A stretch of DNA of 64,000 nt from Nonomuraea endophytica (GCF_014203235.1 NZ_JACHIN010000005.1:62001-126000); one strand, 5' to 3'. Counted from the stretch's first letter, positions 1 to 10,676 are shown. The notes: a model not told the origin generated them from the sequence alone. Translations and numbers: made by a program.

Positions 1-1
1 G

Positions 2-844
2 ATCAACCTGGGCACCATCTGCTCCTACTTCGGCGCGATGATGTCACCGGCCCAGGCCAGGGCGCTCATCGCCGCCCAGCGGGCCGAGGACGCCGACCCC
101 GCCACGCTGGAGGGCCGGGCGATCTCGCTCATCGGCCGGCCGCTGTACGAGGCGTTCATCCGCGGCTACACCGCCAAACAGTGGCAGACCGACCCGCGCG
201 ACCTGCCCGCGGAGATCATCACCCGCCTGCCGGTGCGCTACACCTTCGACACCCGCTACTTCGACGACACCTACGAGGGCCTGCCGCGCGACGGCTACAC
301 CGCCTGGCTGGAGCGCATGGCCGACCACCCGCGCATCGAGATCCGGCTCGGCAGCGACTTCTTCGACCTCGAATCCAGCCCGGTCGGACGGGTGCCGGTC
401 GTGTACACGGGGCCGCTGGACCGCTACTTCGGCTACGGCGAGGGCCGCCTGGGCTGGCGGACCCTGGACTTCGAGGTCGAGGTCCAACCGGTGCCCGACT
501 ACCAGGGGGCGCCGGTGGTGAACTATCCGGATCCGGCGGTGCCGTACACGCGCATCCACGAATTCCGCCACTACCACCCCGAGCGCGCGCACTACCCCGG
601 CGACAGCACCGTCATCATGCGCGAGTACTCGCGCTTCGCCGAGGACGGCGACGAGCCCTACTACCCCGTCAACTCCGCCGCCGACCGCCAGACCCTGGCC
701 CGCTACAGGAAACGTGCCAAGGCCGAGCCCGGAGTGCTGTTCGGCGGCCGCCTGGGCACCTATCACTACCTCGACATGCACGCCGCCATCGGCTCGGCGC
801 TGACGATGGTCGACAACCGGATCGCGCCCCTGTTCTCCCGGTGA
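2..844 (+). CDS. glf: UDP-galactopyranose mutase (5' truncated)
   Basis: The frame is open from base 2 to a TGA, giving the C-terminal 280 residues; the N-terminal FAD-binding Rossmann part lies outside the window. The enzyme interconverts UDP-galactopyranose and UDP-galactofuranose, using reduced FAD to form a flavin-sugar adduct, for galactofuranose-containing cell-surface glycans. Visible family motifs are YTAKQW, the RLPVRYTFDTRYF stretch, RIHEFRHYHPE and the C-terminal LGTYHYLDMHAAIGSAL, which closes the FAD site. The length fits the back two-thirds of a protein usually 370-400 residues long. The next gene starts 22 bp downstream on the same strand and could be co-transcribed, with no obvious functional link. 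Confidence 0.95.
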   Translation: MNLGTICSYFGAMMSPAQARALIAAQRAEDADPATLEGRAISLIGRPLYEAFIRGYTAKQWQTDPRDLPAEIITRLPVRYTFDTRYFDDTYEGLPRDGYTAWLERMADHPRIEIRLGSDFFDLESSPVGRVPVVYTGPLDRYFGYGEGRLGWRTLDFEVEVQPVPDYQGAPVVNYPDPAVPYTRIHEFRHYHPERAHYPGDSTVIMREYSRFAEDGDEPYYPVNSAADRQTLARYRKRAKAEPGVLFGGRLGTYHYLDMHAAIGSALTMVDNRIAPLFSR

Positions 845-866
845 TCGCCTTCCGTAGGATGGCCGG

Positions 867-1931
867 GTGCGCGCTCGTGAGCTACCCATCGCCCTGCGGG
901 GCCGCCCAGGTCCCGCCAACGCCATCACCGACGTACCCGGAGTCCAGGTCGGCTACGTCACGCTGACCGAGGGTGCGGCCCGCACCGGGGTCACCGCGAT
1001 CCTGCCCAGGGGCCGCGACGGGGTCGGCCTGCCGTGCGCGGCCGGCGTCTACTCGCTCAACGGCAACGGCGAGATGACCGGCGTGACGTGGATCGAGGAG
1101 AGCGGCGCGCTGACGCTGCCCGTCACGATCACCAACACCCACGCCGTCGGCACCGTGCACCGCGGCGTCATCGACTGGGTCGTCGCCGCCCATCCCGCGC
1201 TCGGCGCCGAATGGCTGCTGCCAGTGGTGGCCGAGACCTGGGACGGCTACCTCAACGACATCAACGGCCCCCACGTCCGCCCCGAGCACGCCGGCCAGGC
1301 CATCGAGTCGGCCGCCGGCGGGCCGGTCGCCGAGGGCAACGTCGGCGGCGGCACCGGCATGAACTGCTACGGCTTCAAGGGCGGCTCGGGAACCGCCTCA
1401 CGCCAGGTCGAGCACGCCGTCGACACCTACACCGTCGGCGCGTTCGTCCAGGCCAACTTCGGCAGGCGATCCGAGCTGACCGTCGCGGGCGTGCCCGTCG
1501 GGCAGGAACTCCTCGACGACAACCCCATGGAGGAGCACGCGCGGGCACGGGCCGGCGCGGGCTCGGTGATCGTCGTGGTGGCCACGGACGCGCCGCTGCT
1601 GCCCGGCCAGTGCAAGGCGCTGGCGCGCCGGGTGCCGATGGGCCTGGCCAGGACCGGCACCACCGGCAGCCACTTCTCCGGCGACATCTTCCTGGCCTTC
1701 TCCACGGCCAACGAAGGGGCGCTGGGCAGCGGGTTCGCGGCCGGTGACGACTACGAGACGCTGCGGTTCGTGCCGTGGGGCCGCATGGACCCCTTCTACA
1801 CGGCCGTGGTCGAGGCGGTGGAGGAGGCGGTGCTCAACGCGCTGACCGGCGCCGAGGAGAGCATCGGCCGCGACGGCCACCGCTCCCCCGCCCTGCCACT
1901 CGACCGCCTGACGGAACTACTCTCCCGCTGA
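867..1931 (+). CDS. P1 family (S58, DmpA/BapA-like) self-processing peptidase
   Basis: A 354-residue protein of the DmpA aminopeptidase family, Ntn-type hydrolases that cleave themselves between a Gly and a Ser so that the new N-terminal Ser becomes the nucleophile. The expected cleavage site is visible as GAGSVIVVVATDAPLLPG, which places the nucleophile at Ser233. The conserved GGTGMNCYGFKGGSGTAS segment (about residues 161-178) and the upstream EESGALTLPVTITNTHAVG segment are intact. Members release N-terminal D- or L-amino acids or beta-peptides; the substrate here cannot be predicted. The start is GTG at 867, 22 bp after glf. No signal peptide is seen, so it is probably cytoplasmic. A perfect palindrome follows the stop. 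Confidence 0.93.
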   Translation: MRARELPIALRGRPGPANAITDVPGVQVGYVTLTEGAARTGVTAILPRGRDGVGLPCAAGVYSLNGNGEMTGVTWIEESGALTLPVTITNTHAVGTVHRGVIDWVVAAHPALGAEWLLPVVAETWDGYLNDINGPHVRPEHAGQAIESAAGGPVAEGNVGGGTGMNCYGFKGGSGTASRQVEHAVDTYTVGAFVQANFGRRSELTVAGVPVGQELLDDNPMEEHARARAGAGSVIVVVATDAPLLPGQCKALARRVPMGLARTGTTGSHFSGDIFLAFSTANEGALGSGFAAGDDYETLRFVPWGRMDPFYTAVVEAVEEAVLNALTGAEESIGRDGHRSPALPLDRLTELLSR

Positions 1932-1941
1932 GGTCACCTCT

Positions 1942-1967
1942 GGGGTACGGCGGCGCCGCCGTACCCC
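1942..1967. terminator. Perfect 26-bp palindrome, bidirectional terminator
   Basis: The arms at 1942-1954 and 1955-1967 are exact reverse complements (13 bp each) and begin GGGGTACGGCGGC. The palindrome lies in the 48-bp gap between the S58 peptidase stop and the stop of the opposing gene, where a shared terminator is expected. There is no T-run, as is common in high-GC actinomycetes. The GGGGTACGGCGG core recurs in another hairpin at 42648-42681. Confidence 0.7.
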
Positions 1968-1979
1968 TGCCCGAGCTCT

Positions 1980-2378
1980 TTAGGACGCGGCCGGGATGGC
2001 GCGCGGCACGCGCGGCATGCCCCACAGCCGGTTCTCCTCGCGCAACGTGCGCAGGCGCTCCACCTCGGCGCTCCACTCGGCGCCGGCGGGCGTGGCCTTG
2101 GCCTTGCGGCGGGCGATGCGGTCGTCGTAGGCCTTGACGCCGAACGTGGCCCGCTGCCCCGCCTCCGCGCCGCGCAGCGCCTCGGTCAGCGCCCGGTCGA
2201 AGGCCTGGCCGGCGGCCAGCAGCTCGATGTCGTCGACGTCGGCGGCCCGCAGCTCACGCACGGTCAGCTCGGCCTCGCGGGCCTTGGCCAGCAGCTCCGG
2301 GAAGGTCTTGGAGATCTCGATGTCCGCGTGGTAGCGCACCTCGGCCTCGCGGCTCACCCGGGGACGGAAAAACGCCAT
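1980..2378 (-). CDS. Hypothetical charged helical protein
   Basis: I do not recognise this 132-residue protein. It is rich in Glu, Arg and Ala, predicted mostly helical, and has no signal peptide or membrane segment. It contains a long amphipathic stretch (ISKTFPELLAKAREAELTV) and a basic patch (DDRIARRKAKATPAG). The reading frame extends six codons upstream, but I chose ATG 2378 (MAFFRPRV) because GAAAGG sits 8-13 bases upstream. It is convergent with the S58 peptidase and divergent from a TetR gene, so that regulator might control it. Codon use (GC-rich third positions) fits a real gene. Confidence 0.7.
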   Translation of the reverse strand: MAFFRPRVSREAEVRYHADIEISKTFPELLAKAREAELTVRELRAADVDDIELLAAGQAFDRALTEALRGAEAGQRATFGVKAYDDRIARRKAKATPAGAEWSAEVERLRTLREENRLWGMPRVPRAIPAAS

Positions 2379-2408
2379 CGACTCTGCCTTTCTCAACGCT
2401 GCGTATCA

Positions 2409-2423
2409 GGCGTAGCGTACGCC
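2409..2423. promoter_or_regulatory. Perfect 6-3-6 dyad, candidate TetR operator
   Basis: GGCGTA-GCG-TACGCC is an exact inverted repeat between two divergently transcribed genes, 61 bp upstream of the tetR start. TetR-family proteins usually bind such dyads in their own promoter region, so autoregulation and control of the divergent hypothetical gene are plausible. Assigning it to this TetR is inference from position. Confidence 0.4.
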
Positions 2424-2484
2424 GTCGCGGGACACGGGCCGTAATCGGACCCGCCCCGGCGCCTTTACATAGTAGATTTCTTAC

Positions 2485-3045
2485 ATGCCCGCGAAGCGAC
2501 CGCCCGTGCCCCTGTCCCGCGAGCGCATCATCGACGCCGCGCTGCACATCGCCGACAGCCAGGGCCTGCGCAGGCTCACCATGCGCCGCCTCGGCGACGC
2601 GCTGGAGGTGGAGGCCATGGCCATCTACCACCACCTGCCCCGAGGCAAGGACGCGCTGATGGACGCCCTGGCCGAGCACGTCACCGCCGTCCGGGTGGAA
2701 GCGGGTTCGAGCTGGCAGGAGACGGCCAAGGCCTGGTGCAGGGCCGGGCGCGAGGCGCTGCGCGACCACCCCGGCGTGCTCGCCCTCGCCCTGACGAAAC
2801 CGCCCAAGGGCGCCACCACGGTCTCGATCAGAGACCAGACCGAGCAGCTCGCCGACGCCGGCCTGCCCGCCGCCGCCGACGCCGTGCGCACCATGCGCGC
2901 CTTCGTCTTCGGCAGCGTCGCGGTCGAGGTCCAGCAGTCCGGCTGGGCCGATCCCGAGGTCGACACCTGGACCCGCCGCGACGAGCGGGCCGACGCCGAC
3001 TTCGAGCGCGGCCTCGACGCACTCATCAAAGGACTGCAAATTTAG
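2485..3045 (+). CDS. TetR/AcrR family transcriptional regulator
   Basis: A 186-residue one-domain regulator. The N-terminal helix-turn-helix spans about residues 12-60 (ERIIDAALHIADSQGLRRL ... AMAIYHHLPRGKDALMDAL), where the IYHHL segment is the recognition-helix region of tetracycline-repressor-type TetRs. The C-terminal half resembles the TetR_C ligand-binding and dimerisation domain. The ligand is unknown. It is divergent from a hypothetical gene across a roughly 106-bp gap with a dyad at 2409-2423. The start ATG lies shortly after a low-GC stretch (TAGATTTCTTAC) and has no clear Shine-Dalgarno sequence, so the mRNA may be leaderless. Confidence 0.9.
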   Translation: MPAKRPPVPLSRERIIDAALHIADSQGLRRLTMRRLGDALEVEAMAIYHHLPRGKDALMDALAEHVTAVRVEAGSSWQETAKAWCRAGREALRDHPGVLALALTKPPKGATTVSIRDQTEQLADAGLPAAADAVRTMRAFVFGSVAVEVQQSGWADPEVDTWTRRDERADADFERGLDALIKGLQI

Positions 3046-3153
3046 TCGGCGTGTCGCGCTTGGACCGTTATCCTGCTTAAGACACGCTGTGTCGTAGGTC
3101 ACAGACTCACCCGGGGCACCCTCCACTAACCGCCCGAACGGGCTATGTCGGTT

Positions 3154-3173
3154 TGTGTGACCCACGTCGCACA
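3154..3173. promoter_or_regulatory. Candidate Crp-like binding site upstream of DUF5999 gene
   Basis: The core GTGTGA-N6-TCGCAC is a near-perfect dyad (half-sites GTGTGA and GTGCGA) that fits the GTGnnA-N6-TnnCAC pattern of actinobacterial CRP/FNR-type regulators. One more T/A pair extends it on each side. It lies 85 bp upstream of the DUF5999 start, in a 212-bp gap that otherwise shows no gene. Regulator identity is inference. Confidence 0.4.
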
Positions 3174-3257
3174 CTTGCTAGAAACGAACCAGCCGAGCCG
3201 CTCCCCGTCAGCTCAGTGCGACATGGGAGCCATTCACGAGATATCGGAGGCACGCCG

Positions 3258-3449
3258 ATGTGCCCGCACGACCCGGTCTGCCCGTCTGCCGAGGCGCCTG
3301 ACCGCGAGGCAGCAAGAACCCTCGCCTGCCACCCCGAGCAGGGGTGGAGCCTCCTCTGCAACGGCGTCGTCCTGTTCGAGGACACCGGGGAGCTCCTGCC
3401 CGGCGGCATCGTCATCGCCCCGCACCGCCCCGCCGTGGGCGCCGCCTGA
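3258..3449 (+). CDS. DUF5999 family small Cys-containing protein
   Basis: A 63-residue protein of a family (DUF5999) widespread in Streptomyces and relatives. It begins MCPHDPVCPSA and contains CHPEQGWSLLCNGVVLFEDT, the family's hallmark. Four cysteines (C2, C8, C24, C34) with His4 and His25 could bind a metal, but this is inference; no function is established. I chose ATG 3258 rather than upstream in-frame starts because a GGAGG Shine-Dalgarno sequence precedes it at good spacing and the family starts with MCPH. The gene ends one base before the opposing hydrolase gene ends. A candidate Crp-like site lies 85 bp upstream. Confidence 0.88.
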   Translation: MCPHDPVCPSAEAPDREAARTLACHPEQGWSLLCNGVVLFEDTGELLPGGIVIAPHRPAVGAA

Positions 3450-3450
3450 T

Positions 3451-4041
3451 CTACGCGTAACGCACGATCCAGCGGGCGACCACCTCGCCCACCTTCTCGG
3501 GGTCCTTCTTCAGATCATGTCCCTCCCCCGGCAGGACGACCAGCTCAGCGGCGTCTGCCGGGTCCGGCACCCCGAACGGGTCCCGGTCACCGTTGACCAC
3601 GAGCACGTCGACGCCCGCCTCGCGCAGCTCCCCCGCCCTGGAACGTTCCGGCCGCCCCGGCGGATGCAGCGGAAACGCCAGCGCCACCACGGCCGCCGCG
3701 CCGACCCGCCGCGCCGTACGGCAGGCCACCCGGGCCCCGTTGCTCCGCCCGCCCTGCACCAGCGGCAGACCGGGAAACCGCGCGACCAGCGCCGCCAGCA
3801 CGACCTCCCACGCCTCGTCCTGCCGCTCCGGCGAGCCCGGCGCCCTGGCCCCCGCCAGCCGGAACGGCTGCGTCACCCTGGCCACGCTCACGCCCGCGGC
3901 CAGCGCGTGCTCGCGCACCGCCAGCAGGTCGGGGGCGTCCACCGTGCCGGCCGAGCCGTGCGTCAGCACCAGCAGCAGCTTCGGCCGCCGGACCTCGTCG
4001 AGGTCGACCCGCGCGGGACCGCGCGCAGTGGTGATCTCCAT
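3451..4041 (-). CDS. Alpha/beta hydrolase (KANL3/Tex30-like)
   Basis: A 196-residue single-domain alpha/beta hydrolase. It has an early LLLVLTHGSAGTVDAP oxyanion region, a nucleophile elbow GGRSNGARVA (Ser), VVNGDRDPFGVP carrying the acidic residue, and LPGEGHDLKK carrying the catalytic His. This layout matches the small KANL3/Tex30-like group within the dienelactone hydrolase superfamily. The substrate is unknown. It is probably cytoplasmic, with no signal peptide. It is convergent with the DUF5999 gene and divergent from the small membrane protein gene at 4125. Confidence 0.87.
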   Translation of the reverse strand: MEITTARGPARVDLDEVRRPKLLLVLTHGSAGTVDAPDLLAVREHALAAGVSVARVTQPFRLAGARAPGSPERQDEAWEVVLAALVARFPGLPLVQGGRSNGARVACRTARRVGAAAVVALAFPLHPPGRPERSRAGELREAGVDVLVVNGDRDPFGVPDPADAAELVVLPGEGHDLKKDPEKVGEVVARWIVRYA

Positions 4042-4124
4042 GGCGCCAACGGTACTCGGGGAGGAGGCGGGAACTGGATCTCAGGTGGGATGACGGCGCG
4101 CCGCCGGGAGGGGACAATCTCGGT

Positions 4125-4475
4125 ATGGCAGACATGCGTCCTCTCCGCGACGAGCTGCAGGCGACTCTCGACGCCCGGCGCGATCTTGGTCCTGAGTATG
4201 AGCAGGCGTTGGTGGAATCGTTCGTGGAGCGGCTGGACGCCACGATCGCGGCCCGGGTGCGCGCCGAGCTCGACATCCACGGCCCCAGGCCCGGCAAGAA
4301 CCACAAGTCCAGCACCTCAGCACTGATCCCCATCGCGCTGGGGTCACTCGGCCTCAGCATCCCCCTCACCGCCATCGCCGCCTCGGCGGCCGGTCCGGCG
4401 GGCCTCGTCATGGCGTGGCTGGCGATCATCACGGTGAACATCGTGGCGTCCGTCGCCATCATGCGCGGCCGCTGA
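4125..4475 (+). CDS. Small two-TM membrane protein with helical N-terminal domain
   Basis: A 116-residue protein of unknown function. Residues 1-55 are a charged helical region (MADMRPLRDELQATLDARRD ... ERLDATIAARVRAEL), followed by a short linker and two hydrophobic segments, about 65-90 and 92-112, joined by a Gly/Pro turn. This suggests a cytoplasmic N-terminal domain anchored by a transmembrane hairpin. Similar short proteins are common in actinobacterial genomes, usually unnamed. No Shine-Dalgarno sequence is obvious; CGGTATGGCAG surrounds the start. A GC-rich hairpin at 4561-4578 lies beyond the stop. Confidence 0.72.
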   Translation: MADMRPLRDELQATLDARRDLGPEYEQALVESFVERLDATIAARVRAELDIHGPRPGKNHKSSTSALIPIALGSLGLSIPLTAIAASAAGPAGLVMAWLAIITVNIVASVAIMRGR

Positions 4476-4560
4476 CCCACCGCTCTGCCACGGGTACGAG
4501 GGCTCCGTGGCCCGCGGTGCCTCCGCCGGCAGCAGTCAGGCCCGGCGGGAGCAGCACCAT

Positions 4561-4578
4561 GCCCGGCGGGGGCCGGGC
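4561..4578. terminator. Hairpin between convergent genes
   Basis: GCCCGGC and GCCGGGC pair perfectly (7 bp) around a GGGG loop, in the 135-bp gap between the stop of the two-TM protein gene and the stop of the opposing TPR gene. The position fits a bidirectional terminator. There is no T-run. Confidence 0.55.
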
Positions 4579-4610
4579 GGTCTACAGGCGCGCGGTCAAT
4601 GGCCTGGTGG

Positions 4611-5408
4611 TCAGCCGTCTCGGCCGAGGCGTAGGCGGACCTCTTCGGCCAGTGCCTGGTCGGTGTGGTTGAGGCCGTAGCTCCAGACCCGGTCGGCGTC
4701 GTCGGCGCGCCCGCGCAGCGGCAGCGTGCGCGCCAGCAGTTCGATGGCGAGCGCGCTCGTGCCCGGCTCGTCGCCGTCCTCCACCGCGCCGGCGAACTCC
4801 GCGCACGCCAGCTCCAGGTGGGCGATCCCGAGCTGCACCCGCAGCCTGGCCACCTCCGCGGCCGGCGCGTCGTGCAGCGCGGCCATGAGCACGTCGGCGG
4901 CCTCACCCGGCTCGCCCTGGAGCAGCAGCAGGTCACCGAGCTGCTGGGCGGCCCGCGCGCCGAGGTGCGGGTCACCGGCGCCGATCGCCGCGCGCAACTC
5001 CTCCTCCGCCCCCTCCAGGTCGTCCCGCTGTACGGCCAGCCGAGCCAGCCCCAGCCGCGCCAGCGCCACGTACTCCGGGGCGCCCATGCCGAGCACCGCC
5101 TGCCAGGCGCCTCTGGCCTGGTCCGGCCGGTCCTCGCGCTCGAAGCCCTGGGCCAGGTGGCACGCGGCCTGCGCTCCGTACTCGGGATGGCCGGTGGACA
5201 GCGCCACCCGAGCGGCCGCCCGCGCGCCCTCGGCGTCGCCCCGTTGCTCCAGCACGACCGCCAGCCCCACCGCGGCCTGCGCCCGGTCGGGCCCTGCGGG
5301 GTCGGCGGCCAGCTCGGACAGGATCGCCGCCGCCGCGTCGAGATCACCGCCCTCGGCCAGCCTCCTGGCGTGTTCCAGCGGGGACGCGTCGACGTCTGGG
5401 GGTGTCAA
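4611..5408 (-). CDS. Tetratricopeptide-repeat protein
   Basis: A 265-residue all-helical protein made of degenerate TPR or Sel1-like units, including DLDAAAAILSEL, GDAEGARAAARVAL, DRPDQARGAWQAVLGMG, DDLEGAEEELRAAIGAG and GEPGEAADVLMAALHD, each about 34 residues apart. Such proteins are scaffolds for protein interactions; the partner cannot be told. No signal peptide or enzymatic domain is present. A good AAGGAG Shine-Dalgarno sequence precedes the ATG at 5408. A strong hairpin at 5429-5460 separates it from the upstream phytase-like gene, so it probably has its own promoter. Confidence 0.8.
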   Translation of the reverse strand: MTPPDVDASPLEHARRLAEGGDLDAAAAILSELAADPAGPDRAQAAVGLAVVLEQRGDAEGARAAARVALSTGHPEYGAQAACHLAQGFEREDRPDQARGAWQAVLGMGAPEYVALARLGLARLAVQRDDLEGAEEELRAAIGAGDPHLGARAAQQLGDLLLLQGEPGEAADVLMAALHDAPAAEVARLRVQLGIAHLELACAEFAGAVEDGDEPGTSALAIELLARTLPLRGRADDADRVWSYGLNHTDQALAEEVRLRLGRDG

Positions 5409-5428
5409 GGAGGCTCCTTCTGAACGTT

Positions 5429-5460
5429 GATCGCCCCGAGCCTAACGACTCGGGGCGATC
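5429..5460 (-). terminator. 12-bp stem hairpin after the phytase-like gene
   Basis: GATCGCCCCGAG (5429-5440) and CTCGGGGCGATC (5449-5460) are exact reverse complements around an 8-base loop. The hairpin lies 120 bases beyond the stop of the leftward phytase-like gene and 20 bases before the TPR gene start, so it probably ends the first transcript. There is no U-run. Confidence 0.6.
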
Positions 5461-5579
5461 ACGTCTCGCAACTCGGCCTGTCCTCATCTATCCCTGATGG
5501 ACACGCTCTTGTTGCCTGCCGCCGTGACGAACACCCAGGGCGGCCGATGACAGACAACACGACAGCGGGCATGAGGACT

Positions 5580-6737
5580 TCAGCAGCCCCGGGCGCCGAA
5601 CGCCAGGAACTGGGTGACCTCGCGCTGGTCGAAGTTGTCGTCGCTGCCGATCACCAGCGTGCACTCGCCGGTGGCCAGGCGCGGCCCCCAGGCCAGGCTC
5701 TCCAGGTTCTGGACCGGTGCCCTGACGTTCTCCAGGTCCATGACGAGCCGCTTGGAGACGGGCCGGTAGGGGCGTCCGGTCGCCAGGCCGTCCCTGTCCT
5801 GGACGTCGGTGGCCCGGCGCAGGTCGATCTCGTAGAGCTTGACCTTGTAGTTCACGCCCTCGATCCAGGAGCGCTCCAGGGCCAGGTAGCGGTGGTCGTC
5901 GAGGGCGAGGATCTCCGACACGCCGCTGCGGGCGGCGCCGTCCGGCGGGATCGGGGCGGCGGGCAGCGGGTCGATCGGGTAGGCGTACTGCCCGCGCAGC
6001 CGGCCGTCGCGGCCCCACACGGTGATCCGGGCCGGGGCGCCGGACCCGGCGGTGGGCGGTTCGCCGTCCTCGTAGCGGGGGCCCGCCACGACGGCGGCGA
6101 TCGTGGCCGGCGCGAACGTCAGCCCCTCGAACCCGAGGTCGCGCCGCGGGCCGCTATCCGTGCCGGTGACCTTCAGGTTGGCGGGCAGCGGGAGCTCACC
6201 CAGGTGCCGCCCGTCGCGCCCGGCCCAGCGGACGAACAGGTCCGAGAGCGGGATCGCGGGGTCGCGCGCGTCCGGCCGGTCGCCCTGGTGGCCCCAGAGC
6301 AGGTTGCGGCTCCACCGGTCGAAGCGGATCGTCTCCGGGTCGGCCGACCCGGGCTCGCCGTACCCGGGGTAGGGGGTCCCGTCCGGGCGCAGCAGCGTGA
6401 TGGCGCTGGTCAGCCGCACTCCGGTGAACGCGCCGGTGCGCCGGTCGATGTCGAGGGCGCCGGTGTAGAAGCGGGCCGGGTTGTAGCGCCAGCGGTCGTC
6501 GGAGATGAAGTACCAGGTGCCGGTCCGCGGGTCGCGGTCGATGCCGGACAGGCCGCCGACGACCGTGCCGTCGAACTCCATCTTGTGCGCGAGAAGCTGC
6601 TCACCGAGAAACCGGGTGATCCTGAACCCCAGCCGCGGGGCGGAGGCGGCGCTCGACGGCGGGGCGGCGACGAGTTGCGCGCTGACCGCCAGCGCCAGAG
6701 CCAGAACGGCCCGCACCGATCTTCCCCGAAGGAACAT
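5580..6737 (-). CDS. Secreted esterase-like/phytase-like protein
   Basis: A 385-residue protein with a Sec signal peptide (MFLRGRSVRAVLALALAVSA, then cleavage near PPSSAASA). The mature part matches the 'esterase-like activity of phytase' domain: GGLSGIDRDPRTGTWYFISDDR near the N-terminus, a middle FEGLTFAP segment, ILALDDHRYLALERS, and a C-terminal NLESLAWGPRLATGECTLVIG. The fold is a beta-propeller-like extracytoplasmic domain; activity on phosphate or organic esters is assumed for the family, not shown. The final residues QFLAFGARGC leave an unpaired C-terminal Cys. It probably acts outside the membrane. It appears monocistronic, with terminators on both sides. Confidence 0.88.
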   Translation of the reverse strand: MFLRGRSVRAVLALALAVSAQLVAAPPSSAASAPRLGFRITRFLGEQLLAHKMEFDGTVVGGLSGIDRDPRTGTWYFISDDRWRYNPARFYTGALDIDRRTGAFTGVRLTSAITLLRPDGTPYPGYGEPGSADPETIRFDRWSRNLLWGHQGDRPDARDPAIPLSDLFVRWAGRDGRHLGELPLPANLKVTGTDSGPRRDLGFEGLTFAPATIAAVVAGPRYEDGEPPTAGSGAPARITVWGRDGRLRGQYAYPIDPLPAAPIPPDGAARSGVSEILALDDHRYLALERSWIEGVNYKVKLYEIDLRRATDVQDRDGLATGRPYRPVSKRLVMDLENVRAPVQNLESLAWGPRLATGECTLVIGSDDNFDQREVTQFLAFGARGC

Positions 6738-6876
6738 TCACTTCTCCACGGCTTGGAAACGGGCCCCCTCGGGGCCTGAGCAAGCACATGAGAGCGTGGA
6801 TCAAGAGGAAAGTCATGAGGACATGCCGGGGCTCCGGCAGCCTTTTACCGTCGGCTCCCGAGCCCGGACAGCCGAA

Positions 6877-6911
6877 GGCCCCGGGGAGGCACAAAGCGCC
6901 TTCCCGGGGCC
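6877..6911 (-). terminator. Terminator downstream of gcvP
   Basis: Arms at 6877-6890 and 6898-6911 pair over 14 bp (one G-T pair) around a 7-base loop, ACAAAGC. The hairpin starts 13 bases beyond the gcvP stop. Its position and stem strength support termination of the gcvP transcript. No U-run follows. Confidence 0.65.
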
Positions 6912-6923
6912 GTCAGAAGAAGC

Positions 6924-9752
<2,829 letters not shown>

Positions 9753-9774
9753 GAGGGTGCCCTCCCGAGGCGAT

Positions 9775-9809
9775 GGAGACCGGCGCCGGGGCGCGGTGGC
9801 CGGGTCTCC
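9775..9809 (-). promoter_or_regulatory. Expression-platform hairpin between riboswitch and gcvP
   Basis: A GGAGACC(C)GGC arm (9799-9809) pairs with GCCGGTCTCC (9775-9784) with one bulge. It sits directly after the second glycine aptamer and overlaps its last strand (about 9806-9809), so hairpin and aptamer folding may be mutually exclusive. No U-run follows. Whether it acts on transcription or translation is not decidable by eye. Confidence 0.5.
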
Positions 9810-9994
9810 CCCTCTGTCATGGGACCTGAGAGCTTCACCCCGCGGGCGGGGCTTGCACCGTCGGTGAGGCGCGCCTGGCTGGCGTGCCTGCTTTCCAGAG
9901 TTGCCTCACCCGAGCGGTACCGGTTGCCTGAGAGATTCCGGGGAGGGTTGCTCCTTCGGCGCCCCGACTCAGGGTCGGGGACTCTCCCGCACGG
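9804..9994 (-). promoter_or_regulatory. Tandem glycine riboswitch controlling gcvP
   Basis: On the minus strand the first aptamer shows GGGAGAG (9983-9989), GCCGAAGGAGCAA (9948-9960) and CTCTCAGGCA (9925-9934). After the linker with ACTCTGGAAAGCAG, the second shows TCACCGACGGTGCAAGC (9851-9867), CTCTCAGGT (9824-9832) and ATGACAGAGGGGGAG (9806-9820). These are the conserved elements of the two-aptamer glycine riboswitch. Bound glycine normally turns on glycine-cleavage genes, which fits the gcvP gene immediately downstream. Confidence 0.95.
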
Positions 9995-10058
9995 GGTCGT
10001 CAGCCTTCGGGCTCTAGATTACTACGCCGGACCGCGTCGGGCGCTCCGGCTCGCTCAG

Positions 10059-10676
10059 CTATCCGATCTTGCGCGCGCGCCGCCGCTGGGCCAGCTCGTC
10101 CGCGGGGTGGTCGGCCGGGTCGTCACCGGCCGCGGCTCGTTCCCCCGGCAGCTCCGCGAGCGACCCCTCGACTTCCCGCCAGACCTTGCCCAGCGCGATC
10201 CCGAACACGCCCTGACCGCCCTGCAGCAGGTCGATGACCTCGTCGGCCGAGGTGCACTCGTAGACGCTGACGCCGTCGCTCATGAGCGTGATCTGCGCGA
10301 GGTCGCCGACGCCTCGATCACGCAGATGCTGTACGGCGGTGCGGATCTGCTGGAGCGAGACCCCGGTGTCGAGCAGCCGCTTGACGACCTTGAGCACCAG
10401 GATGTCGCGGAAGCTGTACAGGCGCTGCGAGCCGGAGCCCTGGGCGGCCCTTATCGTGGGCTCGACCAGGCCGGTTCTGGCCCAGTAGTCGAGCTGCCTG
10501 TAGGTGATGCCGGCCGCCGAGCAGGCCGTCGGGCCCCGGTAGCCGATGTCACCGGGAAGTGTCGCGGGGGCGTCGTCGAAGAGCAGGCCCTGCTCTCCGG
10601 CACGCTGCCGCGCGCTCTCGCGCCGCGCCGGATCTTCCTGGCCGGCCGTCTTTCCCTCGCCGCTGCTGACCGCCAC
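10059..10676 (-). CDS. MerR family regulator (Rv1830/ResR-like)
   Basis: A 205-residue regulator. Residues about 45-115 form a MerR winged helix (YRGPTACSAAGITYRQLDYW ... RLYSFRDILVLKVVKRLLD), followed by VSLQQIRTAVQHLRDRGV and a C-terminal region that ends basic (RRRARKIG). Its position between the bifunctional nuclease and gcvP matches mycobacterial Rv1830 (ResR), linked in the literature to growth and antibiotic recovery. Transfer of that role here is inference. The N-terminal 40 residues are charged and probably disordered. A 147-bp gap separates it from the nuclease gene upstream, so it may have its own promoter. Confidence 0.92.
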   Translation of the reverse strand: MAVSSGEGKTAGQEDPARRESARQRAGEQGLLFDDAPATLPGDIGYRGPTACSAAGITYRQLDYWARTGLVEPTIRAAQGSGSQRLYSFRDILVLKVVKRLLDTGVSLQQIRTAVQHLRDRGVGDLAQITLMSDGVSVYECTSADEVIDLLQGGQGVFGIALGKVWREVEGSLAELPGERAAAGDDPADHPADELAQRRRARKIG

